Shown piece after piece: positions 12,579 to 25,900 of a DNA stretch of 64,000 nucleotides (position 1 is the first letter of the stretch; every line of letters starts with the position of its first letter). The notes beneath the pieces were generated by a model that was not told where the DNA came from, ran no database searches, and was given only the letters and a program-made list of their open reading frames with translations. Position numbers and translations under genes: made by a program. Source of the stretch: Neelides folsomi (lineage: Eukaryota; Arthropoda; Collembola; Neelipleona; Neelidae); NCBI GenBank assembly GCA_034687125.1, contig JAQGBZ010000075.1, positions 160,485 through 224,484 of the forward strand. The letters are read 5' to 3'.

Positions 12579-15500
12579 TCCTGTCTTCGCCTCCTTCACT
12601 TCACCACCCGGGAATTTAAATGAGGAGTGTTAACTCTGTCGTCCCGCGACTCCATGAGGACACTCGATCATTGAATGAATTGAATCTGAATTTGGCGGTG
12701 TGTGGGAGTGGTAATTTCTTGGAGAGTCGATCCTGCGGATGTTCAGATGCGAGACTGACTCGTCCGCCCGCTTTCCCTCGCTAAAAAACCCGGATCGATA
12801 TGACATCCGCAGTTGGGCCGAAGTGCTCGCCTTCGGCTCAAGCCCACCCTCGCAACAACACATACACGAGATGAAGAGGAGGATGGGGGAATTTGGCCCT
12901 GGTTTTAATTCCTCTTCATCACTCTACATAACCAGGATGGACAAGAGACGACGAGGATGGGTGACAAGATAATGGCAGCGGTGGACCTTGTGGCTTAAGA
13001 GATTCATCCAATTGGAGGAGTAAATTTGAGGGCGAGGAATTCTCTTGCTTTTAGTTACTCTCCCTCTTCTCATCCGCTCGTCTTTTTCATTTATCTCCCA
13101 ACGACTCACTAATCAATGTCAGGCCCTCAGCAGCTCACTTTGGTCTTCGAGCACCGTCGCCGTTGAAAATCTTTCCAAGCTAAAAGGAGTAAAAGCGGGA
13201 GGAAATATCCATTTAATACAAATGTCCCTACTCTTTCATTATTCACTTTCAAATGAATTCCTTTGCATTCCGCTCCACAGAACCCCATTTAGTAATTCCC
13301 TTCCAAATCCCCACTTTTCACTTACCATTAATATGAATGTGCAGATTATATTCCCACTTACATCGACCGTTCTTCCTAGGCACCAAAATAAGTAAATTCT
13401 ACAGGACTCAAATGAATTCTCTATAATATTTTCTCTAAAGTAAACAATAAGTAAACTGCTTTTATATGATATCTACACACTTGAAATAATATAATTATCA
13501 TAGTATAGTACTTACATTTACATTTATAGTTAGAAAAATACATCCGAAATATCTAGTTTGTTAAAACTTAAGTTTGATAAAATTGTACCACGTTCCAATA
13601 AGGGTCTTAAAAGCTTAAAATGAAATGTTTATGTATGGTATTAGGCAGGTTTGTTAGTATTTATAAAATTTATAATTATGGGAGGAAAGGGGTTTTAAAA
13701 ACAAAGTAAAAACAACATTTGTGTGACATGAGGTATGTCATTGGGACATTAAGCCGTTTTTGTACAACTCCAAGTATTTGTATATTTTGGTTGATGGGAG
13801 GAAAAGTAGGGCGGAATGTGAGCGGGTGTGCATAGTGGGGAGATTGACAGGTAAGGAGAATTTCCCCCAAACTTTCTACATTTATTTCCTCCGAATTCAT
13901 ATTTCTGCCTTTCTCACTCTCCGTTGGATCATATAAGTTTCATAAAGGCATGGGGGAGGATAGGGAAGTCCTCCATTCATATTACATATTGATCATTTCC
14001 TCGTGTCGAGTAATGGATAAGGAAGAAACTTCATTTTAACACTTTCTTCTTCTCCTCGAGCTCTCATTTCGGTGAAGGGGAGAGAATTCCATTTCCTCTA
14101 TGTAACAAGGTCAGGTTGTGAGCCCAAAAGACCCCTTTTTCCCTCTTTCACATCCAATAACGACTTTGCCTTCAAACTCGCCCACTTTAAAATGCTCTCC
14201 ATTCAATGAGGGATTATTTGCAGAACATTGCCATCCACAAGGACAAGAAAGAAAGAACATTAAAGTCCTTTTAACTCTTTTTTGTATAAGATCACTTCCA
14301 AGGCATATAACTTTAAATATGCGTAATATTATGTTTTAAACAAAATATGAAAAGAAGATCTGATGCGGTATGAAATTCTTTTTGTCGAGACTCTTGAACA
14401 CATCTTTTCTTTCAGTTGAAAGAAATTCTAAAACTTTTTTAAAGACTTCAGTGGAAAAGGTGTGATCTGATAAATGACAGCAAGATAGACATCCTTGATT
14501 AAAAACTTTATTTTCAAATTAATTTCTGACTTGATTTGGCAAATACAATTTCAGAGATTAACTTTTCTTAAGTAAATTAAATAATCTTCATATTATAGAG
14601 TGTTTTATAAGTTTGGGCAATCATTATATAAGATATTTTTGACACAAATGTCCTTGAGATAAAAAAAATAATACTTTTAAAAAGATTGAATCCTTGCTTG
14701 CCATAAATGACTTTTTAATATTCTTAAGTTAGGTATAAGCACAAGCTTACAAACATGTTATTAATATTTGTAAGGCGTTAGAATAATTACTTTCTAGCAA
14801 AATTTTATTATTTTCTTTCATGCATCCTAATTATCACTTTATCACATAGCACAGTCAAGAGGTTGAGTAAATGGCAAAACGCCCTTTATTAAACTCTCAA
14901 AGTGAAAAGGGCAAAGACTTCCTGCCCCCAATTTCCCCATTAAAAATCCATCAATATTAATGATAATGGAAGTTTGAAAAATAGTCTTATCATCGTCTGA
15001 CTAACTTTAAAAATTAATGATGCTTCTATATAGAATACATATAAAACTGAATAAAAAATGATACATCCTTATAAAAATTACTAATCCGTAAGTATGAATA
15101 CATACGTACTTACGTACTATCGTTGCTGCCTTAAAGATAGTTCCTTCCTACGTGTGTATTACATTAATAGTTTTACTCAGCTTGTCTTATAACATACTTT
15201 TTTTGTATTATGTATAATATAAAAATAATGAAATTCTTGCAAAAATCTAATTAGAGCAGACATTTTTCAGATCTCAAGTTTTGCAAGTGTAACGCTAATT
15301 GCATTAATTTACCCTTTGTACGTTGACGTTATAATGGTTATAATAACTTATAATACATAGGATATTTTAAATAAATAAATATACATAAATACTATATATT
15401 ACATAGGTAATTACAAATATGACTATACGCATATTTGTAATTACCTACATAGATTTGCACTTAAGTATGCATGTATATGTAGTACAATCATATTAGTACA

Positions 15501-15583
15501 ATCTTTTGAATCCCGGCGTTTAATTGAGTCTTTACGGTAGGTATTAAAAGTTTTATAAGTTAAAAAAGCTTAAAAAGTTGAGA
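12579..15583. other. Intergenic between the two scramblase-like genes
   Basis: A GC-richer patch at about 12580-13160 next to the start codon at 12578 probably holds the promoter of scramblase-like gene 1. The rest is AT-rich, with short open frames that lack coding character and a perfect hairpin at 15404-15447. Confidence 0.5.
15404..15447. repeat. Perfect 18-bp hairpin
   Basis: Arms at 15404-15421 (TAGGTAATTACAAATATG) and 15430-15447 are exact reverse complements around an 8-base loop. It lies just beyond the 3' end of scramblase-like gene 2. There is no T-run after it and no known RNA family fits. Confidence 0.85.
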
Positions 15584-17581
15584 TCAAAAACTGATTTTTT
15601 TATCGTGATGTTCAAAGACGTAAGCGAGGGTTCCAATGATGACGACGACGAATGTGATTGACAAGAATAAAGAGATGAAGTCGGAACATCGTCTCCGCTG
15701 GTTCATCTTCCGCTCAAGCTCTTCCTAAAATTGAGATAAGCCGTCTTATGTTATAAACCCACATAGTAATACATTATATCTTATAAAGGTATACTTACCA
15801 TTGTATGAAACCAATGTACCAGAAAATATAGAGAAAGTAAAAGCGGTTAGGTAAATATATAGGCGGAAACATTTGTAATGGAATTGAGCAAAGGAGAATT
15901 ACGAGAATAATCATGAAGATGAGGAGAACTGCTGTGGTCTGGGGTTTATCAGGTTGAATAATTTTCAAACTTTTCGTTTTCGGTGAGTTGGGTGGAAGTT
16001 TAATAACGGCGACTGTCTCCGATTCCCCGACGACATCACCAGGACCATCCGCTCCCCGTTTAACCTGGAGAGAACAACATGGGAAATTTCATTGGAAATG
16101 AAACGCAAACAGGTTTGAATTTCCTATACGATGACCCCAAAAATCATCACAAGAGATTACTGGAATGGAAGGGCTTAAAGTAAGTATAGGGAAAGTGTAC
16201 TATCAACAGAGTTTGGACTAACGAGAATAATTTCAGATCTCGGTTGTGATAAGGCAAAGTAGCTCTTGGTCGTTGGGCCATAACCGACTTTTATTTCAAA
16301 TGTTCTTTTCCACAACTTGGTCCTGAAAACTATTGATCCAAGATATGAGCTGTCTTCAGTGTAAACCCTCTTTTCTCCGTTTTTCTAATATAAATAAAAT
16401 GAGACTTTTAATGTTAAATGCTTTACTTCAATTACAGTAGTATTTCTTTTTCTTCTTTGTATGCGGATTTAATATATGTGTACTATTGTATGTATTTGTA
16501 ATATAAATATTTGAATGTAATTTTAATTTTAAGATTCTGAACATTTTCAGTTATTAAATTGGTTATGTCAAAAGAATATTAAAAAGTTGTAAGACACGGT
16601 TGATTTCATTAAACTCAAATTTCAATATTAATTAACCTCTCTGAAGAAAGCAGCAGATAAAGAACAGACGGCACCGTTGAGAGGAACAGAATTCGTTTTC
16701 AAGATCAATTTCGCCCTTTCGTTCGACTCGTACAATTCAATTTCCTCTTTTGATTTGCAAATGCAAAATCCCCGACTCCGCACTTCTTTTCCCCAAAACA
16801 GAATGTATCCGTTCTGACTCCAAATTTCGAAATTTCCGTCACCTGGAATTTACATTACAAAAATGTTGTTGGCTCAAAAGATCCACAATAAAAGTTTACA
16901 ACATTATTCTTGGGATTATATTACAGAAGAGTATAAATAAAGTATAACAATTTTAATATATTCTTATGCCTACTATAGATATAGAGTTTTATGTACCCAT
17001 AATATATTTACAGAAAAATTTAATAAATTTAACTATTTAGTATTCGTAAAAATATTTACAGTTTACAGTTTTGAGGAATACAAAATATAGTCTTATTGTT
17101 ATTTGGAATATGATAGGGAGTTTAAACTTAATACACGTTTAACAATAAAAGTATTATAGAGTATAGTATAAAAGAATAAATAAGGCAATTAAATATCTAC
17201 ATACAAATCTCTGTAACTGCATTATTGTATAAAAGCATACGCACACAGTTCTTACATCTTATAATACATACATACACCTTATACATATTAGCTCTTTTAG
17301 GATTATATAGAATGTGCAAATAAGTATAAAAAAAAGTTTAAAGAATATCGGGGAATAGAGCAATGAAGCTTAAAATGGGATTATTCAAGTGTGAAAATTT
17401 GCTTACCTTTGGGAATGAAGCTCAGCTCCCGTACATTTTCAAAAATTCTGAATAGCTCGTTTCCTCCACCCGTTGTAAAATTTTGGGAAGATTCCATCTC
17501 GATAGATAAAAAGGCCATTGGTGGATCTTCGATCCCGCAAGGGAAAACTTCTTCGTACCTCGGAGGGGAGTCACGAATCAT
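15584..17581 (-). CDS. Divergent phospholipid scramblase-like protein 2, last exon out of frame
   Basis: Exons complement(15799..16064, 16223..16384, 16637..16842, 17407..17581) plus a last exon from 15724 downwards. The first four give about 268 residues. They start MIRDSPPRYEEVFP, continue with beta-rich segments alignable with gene 1 (the GADG...VAVI stretch in both) and end in a hydrophobic helix. The last exon has a good 47-codon frame (15584-15724) holding a second hydrophobic helix and ending Lys-Lys-Ile-Ser-Phe. With the canonical GTAAGT donor at 15798 the phase is wrong by one base, and translation stops after eight residues at 15703 (276 residues in all). A one-base error or mutation, or alternative splicing, would explain this. 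The start of exon 4 and the phase of the last intron match gene 1, which supports common origin. The intron at 16843-17406 holds nothing visible. Confidence 0.65.
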
Positions 17582-18559
17582 TTTGACTCAATTTCTCGAC
17601 CATTCACTTGTTCTCTCTTTAGGTATTCTAATTGAGTTCAACTGACTCATAAAAGTCATTGAATGTTTAGCAAGTAAATTAATTAAACATCAATAACATT
17701 CATTAATAAATACACTTGTTTTAAAACTATTTAATTATTAGAATTTAATATAAAAGAGTATTATTAATCTTTCATAGTGTGTATATGTATATTGATATAC
17801 CCTTTAGTTTCCCAAGCTTAAATAATATAACGTGGGCTATAACGACAATTAATGCTAATTTAATAGTAATTATTATTTCAAACTTTTAGTTTTGTATGGA
17901 ACTTGAAAGGAATGAACAAGGAAAACTTTATTGCCCACATCTCCACTTCACGTACAAGTTTTGTTTAAACAACTGCTAGTTGCTTTTTTATGTCCCGAAG
18001 GGTATTCCTGGGTTATTTAGGGAATTAAGTCGAATTACCTGTGAATTTATGAGTCATGTATTGTGGGTTAGCAGTTTAGTGTGCCTTCATTTTTAACAAA
18101 ATATTGAGCCATTCTTTCAACCTATGCCTATTGAAGAATAGTGGAATTGAGGAATTTCTTCAAATCGATCATAATACTTTTATAACCTTTACCCAACCCC
18201 TATTGCCTATTATCAATAGGGAAGAAAATGAATAATAGAGGAACTCATACGAAGATTGATGAAGGTTTCTGGAATTCAATTCTTTCTCACCATTCAACTT
18301 CGTCGTAGTATTTCCACTATCTGGAACACTAAAGATATATATGAATGAACATGAGGAGTCTGACAGCGACGTTGATCTATTCTAAATTCTAATGGATCTT
18401 TTATGCAGACTAATGGATAAATGATCTTCTTTTATCAAAACACAATAAATGCATTATTTCTTTCTATTAATGCTTTATTGATTCTTTTAGATAAATTCTT
18501 CGTAAAATAATAAAAAAAACTTTCTCTTACAATTAATATAATTAATGAATTGAAACATG
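17582..18559. other. Intergenic, promoter side of scramblase-like gene 2
   Basis: AT-rich. It carries the poly(A) signal of NIP7 at its right end and no recognisable gene. Confidence 0.5.
18474..18479 (-). promoter_or_regulatory. Poly(A) signal AATAAA of NIP7
   Basis: AATAAA on the minus strand, 81 bases past the NIP7 stop codon at 18560-18562. Confidence 0.45.
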
Positions 18560-19392
18560 TTAGGTGAGGGTGTCTTCGCTCCTGATGTATTCTCCAATAT
18601 CGGCCTGGTGGAAACATACAATTGTGGCTGGATCAGCATGTCGGCAATCGGACGTTGATTTCGCTGCAGTTCCAAATCCCTAAATACTCATTCATTTAAT
18701 TATTAAAAACAACTATAATTAAATATTTTAATTATAATCACAAGATGTAAATGTAGTAATAAATTAATAAATGTTTTTATATGAATTGTAAAAATACCAA
18801 TGGAATGTCCTGCATAGAGTAAAGAACAACTCCCCGGTACTTGACGGTGTTTTCAGAAATTCTTCCTAACCCAGCTTTAGCTACGTTGTGCCCATAAAGA
18901 AATTGTTGTTCAGCCGAAGGTTTAAGCCACATTTTTGCCTGTAATTATATAATAAACATAAGGCTTGTTAATAATTATTTTTAATAATTCTGATATTAAT
19001 TTAATTTCGTAAGGATTTTATAAAAATGCAAACCTGAGCGTAAGGAGCCAAATAATCAAGTGCTGTAATATGAAGATGAAATTTCTTGCTCTTTGTAAAT
19101 TTTCCAAAACATGTTCCAAGTGAGAGTAAATTGTCTCGGGCGATGTTCCCAGCCTTTTTCATAATTTCTTCACTGACATAATAAATCCTCTCTCTGTGAA
19201 GGCGAAAGCAAAATGGTCCGTCAGGTCGGTCAATTAAAATCTTGATATTCGAGCCGATGCTATCGAACAAAACCAATTGTTTAGTAAAAACATGATTATT
19301 GTTATTTTAATTATTGGGGAAAATATTCAAACTTACTATTTTTCAAGTTTTTCGAAAAATATCCTCGTTTCCTCTTCAGTTAAAGGTCTCAT
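18560..19392 (-). CDS. NIP7: 60S ribosome biogenesis factor NIP7
   Basis: Four exons, complement(18560..18679, 18798..18938, 19034..19259, 19337..19392), give 180 residues, exactly the usual length of the family. The N-terminus [19 protein letters not shown] and the segments [23 protein letters not shown] and ALDYLAPYA are near-identical to NIP7 of animals. The C-terminal PUA domain (about 95-170) includes GLGRISENT and the end EDTLT. NIP7 is a nucleolar protein needed for 27S/60S pre-rRNA processing and binds RNA through the PUA domain. All introns are GT-AG and 74-118 bp. It is transcribed away from ELYS, with about 530 bp between the two start codons, so a shared promoter is likely. Confidence 0.98.
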
Positions 19393-19922
19393 GATGAGAA
19401 TTAGTAAATTACTATTTGAATTAAAAGAAGCACATGGATCTTTTTGACCACAACCGCCAAGAGTCTATATACCCATAATGCAGAGAAAAGAATACGCGGG
19501 CCATTCTGCATATGAATGTGAAGCCGCTCACATACTCACATTGCTTCCTTTTACTCGACATTAAACATAATTTCAATTTATTAATTTTTTAAATTGTAAC
19601 CTATTTAAATTAAAGACCTGTTATAGAGTTATAGACTAGTAGCTGTTTTATATTAGTTAATTGGTTATTCGCTACGAGGAAATTGTCCCTCAAGTTCAAT
19701 TGACATGACACGACGACAGAACGTATTCGGTAAATTATATATTCAATATTCAACTATCATTCTATGAGCTCTATATCTAATCTATCATTCTTATTTAAAT
19801 TTATGCATATCATACGTGTACGTGTACATGATTAATATTTATGTTTTATGAATAGATGCGATTAACATAATTAATGTCATTTTGATAAATTTTACAGGTT
19901 AATTTCTTTAATCCAATTTACG
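19393..19922. promoter_or_regulatory. Bidirectional promoter region NIP7 / ELYS
   Basis: The 530 bases between the NIP7 start (-) and the ELYS start (+) must hold both promoters. A possible leader intron of ELYS runs from a GTAAAT donor near 19730 to the acceptor TTTTACAG near 19898. Confidence 0.55.
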
Positions 19923-22900
19923 ATGGCAAGCTTTGGAAAGCAGACATCTTTACAACATTTATTATCTCCAGCATATATTGCGGATCAGATTGATTTACCA
20001 CTGGAGCAAGCTGGAGATTTCCTTGTTCCAGATAGCATTTATAAAAAGGGCTTTATATCCGAAGGTACTTGTACTTTAAATATTTTGTATTTAATATTAT
20101 TTATTTAGTTTTTATATTTCAACGAGTCAATGAGTCTACTTGGAAAAATCATTAGATTTGCAATGGGGTTGCAACTACAATGAAGATGTCATCCGTTGTT
20201 TTCCGATCGTCGAACATCATCAGCCATTCAGAAAAGTATGCAGATCGGCTTACACTATTACAAGCCGGAGCTTCAAATTTCGCAAATATAAAAACAAGAA
20301 TGTGATAATTACTTGTGCCGCCGAGGTCTCTCTGGATCACTTACGAACATGTGGGAGGAAGTATATCTTACTCGGTTTAGAGATTTCAGATGATGTCGGA
20401 GCTCTTGTCATTTATGATCCACACAAAGCGAAACCAATTAAATGGATCAAACTTCCTTCTTCGGTAAATAGCTGGATAACTGACATTCACTTTGAGTATA
20501 TATAATTGTCCATTTCTATTTAACAGCCAAGGAGTGTCACTGTTGTGAGTCACTTCGAAGACGATGTGATGAATTATTGCTTCAATCCAGCGATGATTGC
20601 AATGGTTGGAATTGCAGCTGTTGGGTTAATTGGTGGGGATGTTATAATCATCGACTTGGGATTGGATGACCCGGAAATGGCCCCAACTCTTCAGAGAAAT
20701 GAACAAGTGAAAACATGCAAATTAAGATTTGTCAAGCCCAATGAACCTCAGATTGCACAGAAAAGAAAACATTACGCTGTTAAATTTTACACCATCGCCC
20801 TACTAATCACCCGTAATATATTATTTATAATACTTTTTTTATTCTTTATTAGCTTATTTCCGAATTCTAATCTTAATTGATTTTTTATTTAGCTGATAGC
20901 GACATTCCCGATTACGTCCCAGAAAAATATTTTTACCTAGCTCCAGACAAAACTATTATTGCCGATACTGAAAAATATGCAGTTTTTGTCACTGCACTTA
21001 GTTACGTTCCGGAGATTGGATCATTAATTATTGGATTCTCCTTTGGCGTATTTCAAATATATCGGATTGACAATTTGACTTTAAAGTAATTCAAAAATTA
21101 ATATTTTATTTCATATAAAATTAAAGGTTTTCTAATTGAAAATTGTACGTTCAGTGTTAAGTAATGTAGACTAATTTTTTTAAATTTATTAATCAGGTAT
21201 AGTTCTCCAATGGAATATGGAGACGCTCCTGTAATGTCTTTTGCCTTCCGTCAACCCATCGACGATCCAAAGAACTTTTGTTATCTTTGGGTTTTTTATG
21301 GAAGGTACGACTATGAAAGCGATCAAGGTTTTGCTGAATTATTTTCAATGTTATTTGAAAGAAAACGAACTCTTGAAAATTACGGAGCAATCTATGAGGT
21401 ATTATTTGAAAAGAATCATTTTAATTGTTTGACGATTTACAAATGACTGCAAACAAAGTTTACAGCATATAAAATAATTTCTATTTATTTTAGAATCTTA
21501 AAACAAGTCAGAAGAGATTGGCCATTCAGCTTAAAGATTATCATTATGGGGATGGGGAAGACAGTCTTATTCGACCAGTTTGTATGTGGAATGGGAGTGA
21601 CAATTTGACATTTTTTGTTTGGGAGGCTGGACGTCTCGGATCTTACTACGTCGGAATTTTTGATTTAAACCAATGGTATTCAACGGAGACTCCAGCTGAA
21701 CTCAGAATTAATCCAATAAATGGATTATGTCCATACTGGGTTGCAATAAATATTGAAGCTAATGGTATTTGAAATATTAGTTTAAAAATATTAAAATATT
21801 AGCTTATTTTTTATATATTAGTTAATTATTATTATGTTACTTTAATATATTCATTATTTTAACTTTTCTAGATAAAAGTTCAGCCCTTTGGGATATAAGA
21901 CTGAAGCCAAATACGTTCCGCAAATGGTCAATGCCTCACCTTGATTCAGAACTTCATCATTACCCAGCTTCCTTCACGTTTAGTGAGTATTCATATTCAA
22001 ACATATTTTGAATTATTTAATAAAATAATTTAATTTTAAAGGTCTTCTTTGCTTAAATTCACTCGGAACTTTTACTTGCGACTATGACGGAGTGCAAGAA
22101 AGAATATTGAGAATGATTGTCACAGAAGGACATTCACTTCTCACAGAGCCTTCTGAGTTGGTTCACGCTTGTCGGAAATATGGTCTCAAGCCTGTTTACG
22201 ATGAAATGTATCAAATTGAAAATAGTTCTCCTGATGTAAGATCAAGATTTATAATTAATTTATTATGGTGATAAACTTATACCATACCTAATAGTAATAT
22301 AATACATTAATCAATTTAGGATCAAGAGAGATTTTTTATTTTCTCTACTCTCTTGGATTGTCGTCGGACAACACATATTACTTGCATAGCTGACAAATGG
22401 ATGGATGGATCGTATGCGAATGCTGGATGTACTATTGATCTCATCATTGACTGGATCAAACGCGCCATATCGACCATTCAGTCTTTTTCCGAGGATCATT
22501 GGTACAATCTTTTCAACTTCAGAAGTTCAATTCTTCCACCCGAGTCTGCTGATTATATTTCCTATTCATCCGAAGCATGGAACGATCTCAAAGGACTCCT
22601 TCATATATTTATGAAACCAAAGGAAGTCTATTCAAGTAAGTATTGAAAACATGGTCTTAACAATACTATATTTTCAATAAACACTTTTAAGGCAGTAAGA
22701 AAATAACATTTTTGAATAATTATAGTGAGAAAGAAAATTGTGGATGAATCAATTTACATTGTGAATAAGCTTGTTTTGTATTCGAGAGCTTTATTCCTCG
22801 TGTATCAAGCAAAGATTCTTCCAATGTCTGGCGAGTTTGAACCAATGAGGATTCTGAAAAAACGTTATCATAGGCGTCGTATAGAAATTGAAAGAGATTT

Positions 22901-25900
22901 ATCAAATTCTAATTTTTTGGAAAATGAATTCAAAGAGGTAAAATTAATTTATATTAACCAAATATTGAATATTTTAATAAAGTGAATTTGTTCTATATTT
23001 TTGAATTTCTTATTTGTTGAATTTTTAGTGTCCGAAATTAATGATCGACTTCCTTGTTAATAATTTACCTGGTGATTTGCTTGAGATGGAATGGTATGTT
23101 CCTCTTGATCTTTCTCCATTGGATCCCAAATATCCACCAGAACACCCTGGAATTATTTTAAATATGCTCATGAGGAGTGGAGAAAATAAAAAAGGTGAAA
23201 AGGCCATTTCACGTATCGTCTATTATTTCTTCAATGACATCTTCAACCTTGCAAGAATGTCTCACAAGTATGTTAAAATATCAATTAAAATCCCAATAAT
23301 TTAATCTCATCCGAATAAATTAAAATATTCATTAAAAAGAAATTTAATCCTTATTCTTGCAGTGTTGTTCGAGGGCATTTGGGATCTTTACTCCAATTGT
23401 CTGATATTGAAAAGGACGAAATTGACCAACTTTGGGCATTTGATCAAGGCGATTACGAAAGTGCTTCCTCTTACCTTATGCAAAGAGGGGATTTGGATGA
23501 AAAAGAAGGTCTTCCATGGTTTACACTCATTGCCTTTCTCTCGACTATCCCTGGGCAAGAAGATAGAATGCTGAGTATACTCAGAAGCTCATGCCCACCA
23601 AAATTAGCCAAGTAATATAATAAATTGGGAATAGGAATAAGGATAATATTATTTTTCATAAAATTGATAATTAAAGATGCTTACTTAAGATTGTTTTATT
23701 CTTTAGACTTTACATCAACTTATCTCTAGCAAAGGGTTGTCAAGATTATATCTTTGACGTTGATTTCTACTCAACAATTTGTAAAGATGCTGAACTACTT
23801 AAGCATTTCTTTCTTGGTATTTTATTTTGTTTAAATTAACAATTAATGAATTAAAATGATGTAAGTAATTTTAAGAGAATGTCTACCTATGCATTAATGA
23901 AAACTAGATATGAAGCTTATATAATTAATTATTTGTATACCTAACCATCTTTTTAATTATAATAGAAATTGAGTGCAAAGGACTCCTTCGGAACTTTATT
24001 TTGAAGAATGGAAATAATTTGGGAGAATTGGGAAATTCAGTACTTGAGTCTCATCTGAAGAACTTAATAAGTTTTGATGGGGAAGATCTTCTCTTTTTAT
24101 TTTATATCCTAACGAAAAACCAAAAGGATGGGACTGAACTTGAGCAAAAAATGCTGGTTAAATGGAATTCGCTCCAGCTAACTCCCCAGCAGCAGGAGAT
24201 GTTTTCATCAAAACAGAAGATGTTGGCTCAAATGTTAAAAGATCGAAACGAGCAAAATCCTCTCAAAAATCTTCTCAAAAAGGCTCCAGTTTGCGAGACA
24301 GGTAATAATTGCTTACTCATTTCTTGAATTATTAGAAATAATATAATTTTATTAAATAAAAGAAGTAAAGATTCATCATATTGGTGCTTTTAAAATCTAT
24401 TTTATAGGAAAACAACCAAAAATTTCCAATTTAAAAATTCGTGTGAAGAAAGTAGAATCAACGCCCGTGAATCGTCCAGATCCAATCTTATTGCGATTTA
24501 AAAGTCGTCATCAAACTGAAGTTGCTTTTAGCCCTTTGAGACAGTTTACTGGTTTCAAAACGCGTCAAAATGAAGATCAAGAACTTGGAGAAGCTGATAT
24601 GGAAGAGGACATGGATATTTCACAGTCATCTACCATCACTGGTTTAAAGTTGTACGATGTAGCGAGCATTTTGCAAACTCCAAAAGTTAACAAATTGAAT
24701 GAACCTACCCCTGTCTCAATAACTCAACAACTTTTGTCTGATTCTACTAAAATCCAATCAATTATTAAGGTAATAATCTAATAATTTAAATAATCTAATA
24801 TTTTATATTGATTTCCTTATTTAACTAAATGTAAGTAAATCATAATGAAATGAATTTACTGCGAAATAAAAATTTATTTTTTATAACATATTTTATGAAT
24901 CTTCTTTTTAATTTACAGAGTGATTCAAGAACAAGTACACCACGACACATTCAAAAGATTCATTTTAATTTGATTGACGATGAAGAAGGATTGGATTCGT
25001 CGAGTGATTTGCGGCTTTCAATTCCACCATCACCAAAAGAAACTGAGGCGTCAACCTCATCGGAAAATATTGTCCAAGATGATGAAAGTATGGATATCGT
25101 GAATGAGAAATCTATCCCAGTGGAAAAAGTTCGAGAGATTCCTCTGCCATTTGACGATGAAAGTATCGAAGCTGGTCCTTTCTTCGCTGGTATAAATAAT
25201 GGTAGCAATATGATGCAAACATCAACAATTAACCGAGCGTCTGTCTCTTTATCTGAATCCACTGTCTCCGTCTCAACACCTAAACCCGCTTTTGCAGAAA
25301 TATCCGCCCTTCGCCTTTCTAGCCCTATTGCTGTTAACATTGCGGATTCTGAGGACGAGGTTAAGGATACATCTCTTATTGAAATATCCGATGATTCGGT
25401 TATTATTGAACAATCTCCTCCAATTGTTGAAGAAATTTCATCGAGAAAGACGCTAGATGAATTATTTAAACAAACGACACAAAATGAAAAGATCCAAATT
25501 AGAGAGACGATCCATGAGGTTTTTAAAGACGCTATTGAGGAATTCAAAGAATCCGAAGAAATTGTGGAGGAGCCATTGGTAGTTCCAGTTCCAATTGTTG
25601 AATCGGCTCATATTGAGGAAACGTCCCCATTTGAGCTAACTGAGGAAGATGAGAATGAAGAAAGTATAAATGATGAGTGTTTTGAAAAAATCCCGGCTCA
25701 AAAACAAGTTCCAGCCATCTTTGACACTACTACAGTATTTGAATTGAGTCTCGATGCATCTACTGGAGAATTTAAATCGCTGGATACAACTCATACTTCT
25801 GAACAAATGGAAGAAGCGCTAGAGTCTCAATCTGTTCCGGAAACGAATATTTCAACTTTGAAAAAAGTCAATAAACTAGAGGAATCGCCAATAATTGAAA

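Noticed and set aside
12630-13395. Several overlapping open frames in a GC-richer patch
   Set aside because: Low stop density from base composition; no coding pattern or splice consistency. More likely promoter sequence.
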